From contig NZ_FORM01000002.1 in the NCBI RefSeq assembly GCF_900114005.1, positions 372,001 to 436,000 of the forward strand: DNA of 64,000 bases. The letters run 5' to 3'. Each line of letters starts with the position of its first letter. Position 1 is the first letter of the stretch. This DNA is from Olleya namhaensis (lineage in GTDB: Bacteria; Bacteroidota; Bacteroidia; Flavobacteriales; Flavobacteriaceae). Shown here in pieces: positions 61,637 through 64,000 of the stretch. The position numbers and the translations under genes are program-made. The notes below the pieces were generated by a model, which saw only the letters and a list, made by a program, of their open reading frames with translations, had not been told where the DNA came from and ran no database searches.

Positions 61637-62851
61637 TTAAAGCTCTAATGCTTTTTTAATGTCGTTACCCATAAGTAATTCTACTGGGTTCTCTAATGCT
61701 TCTTTAATCGCTACTAAAAATCCTACACTTTCTTTACCATCAATTATTCTATGGTCATAAGATAATGCAACGTACATCATAGGATGTATTTCTACTTTCC
61801 CATCTACAGCTATTGGACGCTCGATAATATTATGCATTCCTAAAATACCACTTTGAGGTGGGTTTATAATTGGAGTAGATAACATACTACCAAAAACACC
61901 TCCATTGGTAATTGTAAAAGTACCACCAGTCATTTCGTCTACAGTAATCTGACCATCTCTAGCTCTAAGCGCTAAACGTTTAACTTCAGACTCTATACCT
62001 CTAAAGGTTAAGTTTTCAGCATTTCTAATTACTGGTACCATTAATCCTTTTGGTCCAGAAACAGCAATACTAATATCTACAAAATTGAATGTTTTCATTT
62101 CTTTACCATCAATCATAGAATTAACAGCAGGATACATTTGTAATGCTCGCACAACTGCTAATGAGAAAAATGACATAAACCCTAATCCAACACCATGTTT
62201 AGACTTAAACGTTTCTTTATATTCCTTTCTTAAAGCAAAAACAGGCGACATATTAACTTCGTTAAAAGTAGTTAACATTGCTGTCGTGTTTTTAGCTTCC
62301 ACTAAACGCTCTGCTACTTTACGACGTAACATTGACATTTTAGAATTTGAAGAACTACGATCACCACCAGTTGGAGTTCCCATAGAAGGTACAGCATTTA
62401 CTGCATCATCTTTAGTGATACGTCCATCTTTTCCTGTTCCAGAAATTCCGTTAGTATTCATTCCTTTTTCAGCCAAAATCTTTTTAGCTGCTGGACTTGC
62501 AGTACCTGAAGCGTAAGTATCTGCTTTTGGAGCTTCAACTTTAACTGCTTCTGCTTTTGGTGCTGCTTCAGCTTTTTTCTCTTCTTTTACTGGTGCGTCA
62601 CCTTCTGGAGCTGCAGCACTAGTATCAATTAAACATACAACTTGACCAACCGCTACAGCATCTCCTTCTTCAGCTTTAAGCGTAATTATTCCGCTTGCTT
62701 CTGCAGGTAGCTCTAACGTTGCTTTATCACTATCTACTTCAGCAATAGCTTGGTCTTTTTCTACATAATCACCATCTTGAACTAACCATTCTGCTATTTC
62801 AACTTCTGTGATAGATTCGCCTGGAGAAGGCACTTTCATTTCTAAAATCAT
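61637..62851 (-). CDS. odhB: 2-oxoglutarate dehydrogenase E2 (dihydrolipoyllysine succinyltransferase)
   Basis: 404-residue E2 core of the 2-oxoglutarate dehydrogenase complex. The lipoyl domain carries Lys43 in [13 protein letters not shown]. An Ala/Lys/Glu-rich hinge, then the peripheral subunit-binding domain ([25 protein letters not shown]), then the catalytic domain with [17 protein letters not shown], whose His and Asp are active. Co-directional with odhA; the small protein at 62884 lies between. Confidence 0.95.
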   Translation of the reverse strand: MILEMKVPSPGESITEVEIAEWLVQDGDYVEKDQAIAEVDSDKATLELPAEASGIITLKAEEGDAVAVGQVVCLIDTSAAAPEGDAPVKEEKKAEAAPKAEAVKVEAPKADTYASGTASPAAKKILAEKGMNTNGISGTGKDGRITKDDAVNAVPSMGTPTGGDRSSSNSKMSMLRRKVAERLVEAKNTTAMLTTFNEVNMSPVFALRKEYKETFKSKHGVGLGFMSFFSLAVVRALQMYPAVNSMIDGKEMKTFNFVDISIAVSGPKGLMVPVIRNAENLTFRGIESEVKRLALRARDGQITVDEMTGGTFTITNGGVFGSMLSTPIINPPQSGILGMHNIIERPIAVDGKVEIHPMMYVALSYDHRIIDGKESVGFLVAIKEALENPVELLMGNDIKKALEL

Positions 62852-62883
62852 CTTAATGTAACTTTATATTGTTGTGTTATCGT

Positions 62884-63252
62884 TTATTTTTTTGCTGAAT
62901 TTAATTGAATAAATTCAAATTTATTATCGGTTCCAAGAAAGAAGTAAGCATTATAAACTCCTTTTTCAAAAGTAATAGTATAATTATTTCCTGTTCTAAC
63001 AGTATCCTTATACTCTATTGTTTTAATTTTCCCTAAAGCATCCATACTTACCTCATCTTTAAAATAAGCTTTTGCTTTTTCTAGGGTTAAAACCTGTTTA
63101 AAATTATCGTCAAACATGTTAAAGATACTAGTGACATCGCCATTATTAAAATGGTTTTGAAAACTAGCGACTGCTTTTTTATAGTTATCCTTTTCTTGTG
63201 CAATCCCTATTGAGGACACTAAGAATACTAAAATTAAAAGTATTTTTTTCAT
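62884..63252 (-). CDS. Small secreted DUF3887-like protein
   Basis: 122-residue exported protein, signal peptide MKKILLILVFLVSSIGIAQ, then one domain of NTF2/DUF3887 look (SFQNHFNNGDVTSIFNMFDDNF and later YTITFEKGVYNAYFFLG). It is inserted between odhA and odhB. No enzyme motif seen. Function unknown. Confidence 0.65.
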   Translation of the reverse strand: MKKILLILVFLVSSIGIAQEKDNYKKAVASFQNHFNNGDVTSIFNMFDDNFKQVLTLEKAKAYFKDEVSMDALGKIKTIEYKDTVRTGNNYTITFEKGVYNAYFFLGTDNKFEFIQLNSAKK

Positions 63253-63268
63253 GTTTCTATTTTATTGC

Positions 63269-64000
63269 TTAACGCTGATTATTTTTTGACTTGTCAAACA
63301 CATAATCTATAACTTCTTTATGACGCTTTTTAGAACGAACAGAACTACCTGCTGCTGGTGCACCATAAGGACGTCTTGACGCTAACCTAAAGTTTCTAGC
63401 TTCGTCTAAATTCATTAACATATGCGAATAAGCTCCCATGTTTCTTGGCTCTTCTTGAGCCCAAACTACATCGTCTACATGTTTAAATTTACTCAATACA
63501 TTTTTAATAGCCTCTGTTGGTAACGGAAATAATTGCTCTATTCTTACTAATGCAACATCGTCACGGTTTAAATCTTCCCGTTCTTGATCTAAATCGTAAT
63601 AAAATTTACCTGTTAAAAACACTAAAGTTTTTACTTTATCAACATCCACAGTTGTATCATCAATCAATGTTTGGAAACTTCCGTTTGCAAACTCATCTAC
63701 TGTACTAACACATTTTGGATGACGCAATAAACTTTTGGGTGTAAACACGATTAATGGCTTACGGAAATTAAATTTCATTTGACGTCTTAACAAGTGAAAG
63801 AAGTTAGCTGGTGTTGTACAATCTGCAACAAACATATTGTCTTTTGCACACAACTGTAAATAACGTTCCATACGTGCTGAAGAGTGCTCTGCTCCTTGTC
63901 CTTCATAACCATGTGGTAATAACATGACTAATCCGTTTTGGGTTTTCCACTTATCTTCTCCTGCAGAAATATATTGATCAAGCATGATTTGTGCACCATT
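63269..64000 (-). CDS. odhA: 2-oxoglutarate dehydrogenase E1 (C-terminal part; 5' end beyond window)
   Basis: C-terminal 244 residues of thiamine-diphosphate E1. Visible family text includes NGLVMLLPHGYEGQGAEHSS with the conserved His, RRQMKFNFRKPLIVFTPKSLLR, VRIEQLFPLPTEAI and EEPRNMGAYSHM, ending with the ARRPYGAPAAGS-like (SRRPYGAPAAGS) motif. The frame is open to base 64000 (codons for NGAQI precede the internal Met), so the gene starts outside the window. Confidence 0.94.
   Translation of the reverse strand, partial: NGAQIMLDQYISAGEDKWKTQNGLVMLLPHGYEGQGAEHSSARMERYLQLCAKDNMFVADCTTPANFFHLLRRQMKFNFRKPLIVFTPKSLLRHPKCVSTVDEFANGSFQTLIDDTTVDVDKVKTLVFLTGKFYYDLDQEREDLNRDDVALVRIEQLFPLPTEAIKNVLSKFKHVDDVVWAQEEPRNMGAYSHMLMNLDEARNFRLASRRPYGAPAAGSSVRSKKRHKEVIDYVFDKSKNNQR

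Overview
The window comes from a low-GC marine-type member of the Bacteroidota, most likely family Flavobacteriaceae. Supporting signs: a SusC/SusD pair, a type IX secretion C-terminal signal, TTTG/TAnnTTTG promoters, no strong Shine-Dalgarno sites, and flavobacterial gene orders (rplM-rpsI-rpsB-tsf, exbB-x-exbD-exbD). The genus cannot be fixed from the sequence; Olleya/Lacinutrix-like is only a guess. No rRNA, CRISPR array, prophage or insertion sequence was seen. REGION 1 (1-6.6 kb): the 3' part of a xanthine dehydrogenase molybdenum subunit, its maturation factor XdhC, a THEP1-like NTPase coupled to an unknown membrane protein, a GNAT acetyltransferase, a small membrane protein lacking a normal start codon, and a CPA1 antiporter. 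REGION 2 (6.7-33.6 kb): a long, mostly co-directional locus centred on arsenosugar biosynthesis. It holds an AhpD-like protein, radical SAM ArsS, two DUF2064 glycosyltransferases, a TIGR04283-type glycosyltransferase and a purine nucleoside phosphorylase. These are interleaved with a SusC/SusD pair, a sodium:solute symporter, a degenerate metallophosphoesterase, a rhodanese, a DM13/T9SS protein, a sterol-desaturase-family enzyme and two DUF547 proteins. Three surface genes lie on the opposite strand. A flavoprotein/iron-sulfur redox pair, a 23-residue-repeat protein and three polyprenol- or polymer-type glycosyltransferases follow. No ArsM methyltransferase is visible. REGION 3 (33.7-52.1 kb): housekeeping genes. 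These are rplM-rpsI, rpsB, tsf, pyrH, frr, a TlpA-like redoxin with a beta-barrel partner, an RND/MMPL transporter, asnS, rpoN, a PAP2-like membrane protein, the exbB/exbD group, tRNA-Ser(GGA), ansA and tatD. REGION 4 (52.1-61.6 kb): the most unusual part. A sigma factor and a TPR anti-sigma-like membrane protein face a block of secreted proteins. Then come a membrane-anchored TPR-CHAT (caspase-like) protein, an overlapping retropepsin-like aspartyl protease and an orphan NarL/LuxR-type response regulator. Directly downstream of the regulator are three tandem units with exactly 139-bp period. Each has an identical 22-bp palindrome, a conserved promoter and a predicted 65-68 nt small RNA ending in an intrinsic terminator; a 36-residue single-span membrane ORF follows the third. 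The likely reading is a stress or signalling module in which the regulator activates three paralogous small RNAs. REGION 5 (61.6-64 kb): odhB, a small secreted protein and the C-terminal part of odhA on the minus strand. Two dispersed repeat families also occur: a short TTTCCGC-GNAA-GCG mini-hairpin found about eight times, and one copy of a longer GGGCGTTACC element with nested inverted repeats.
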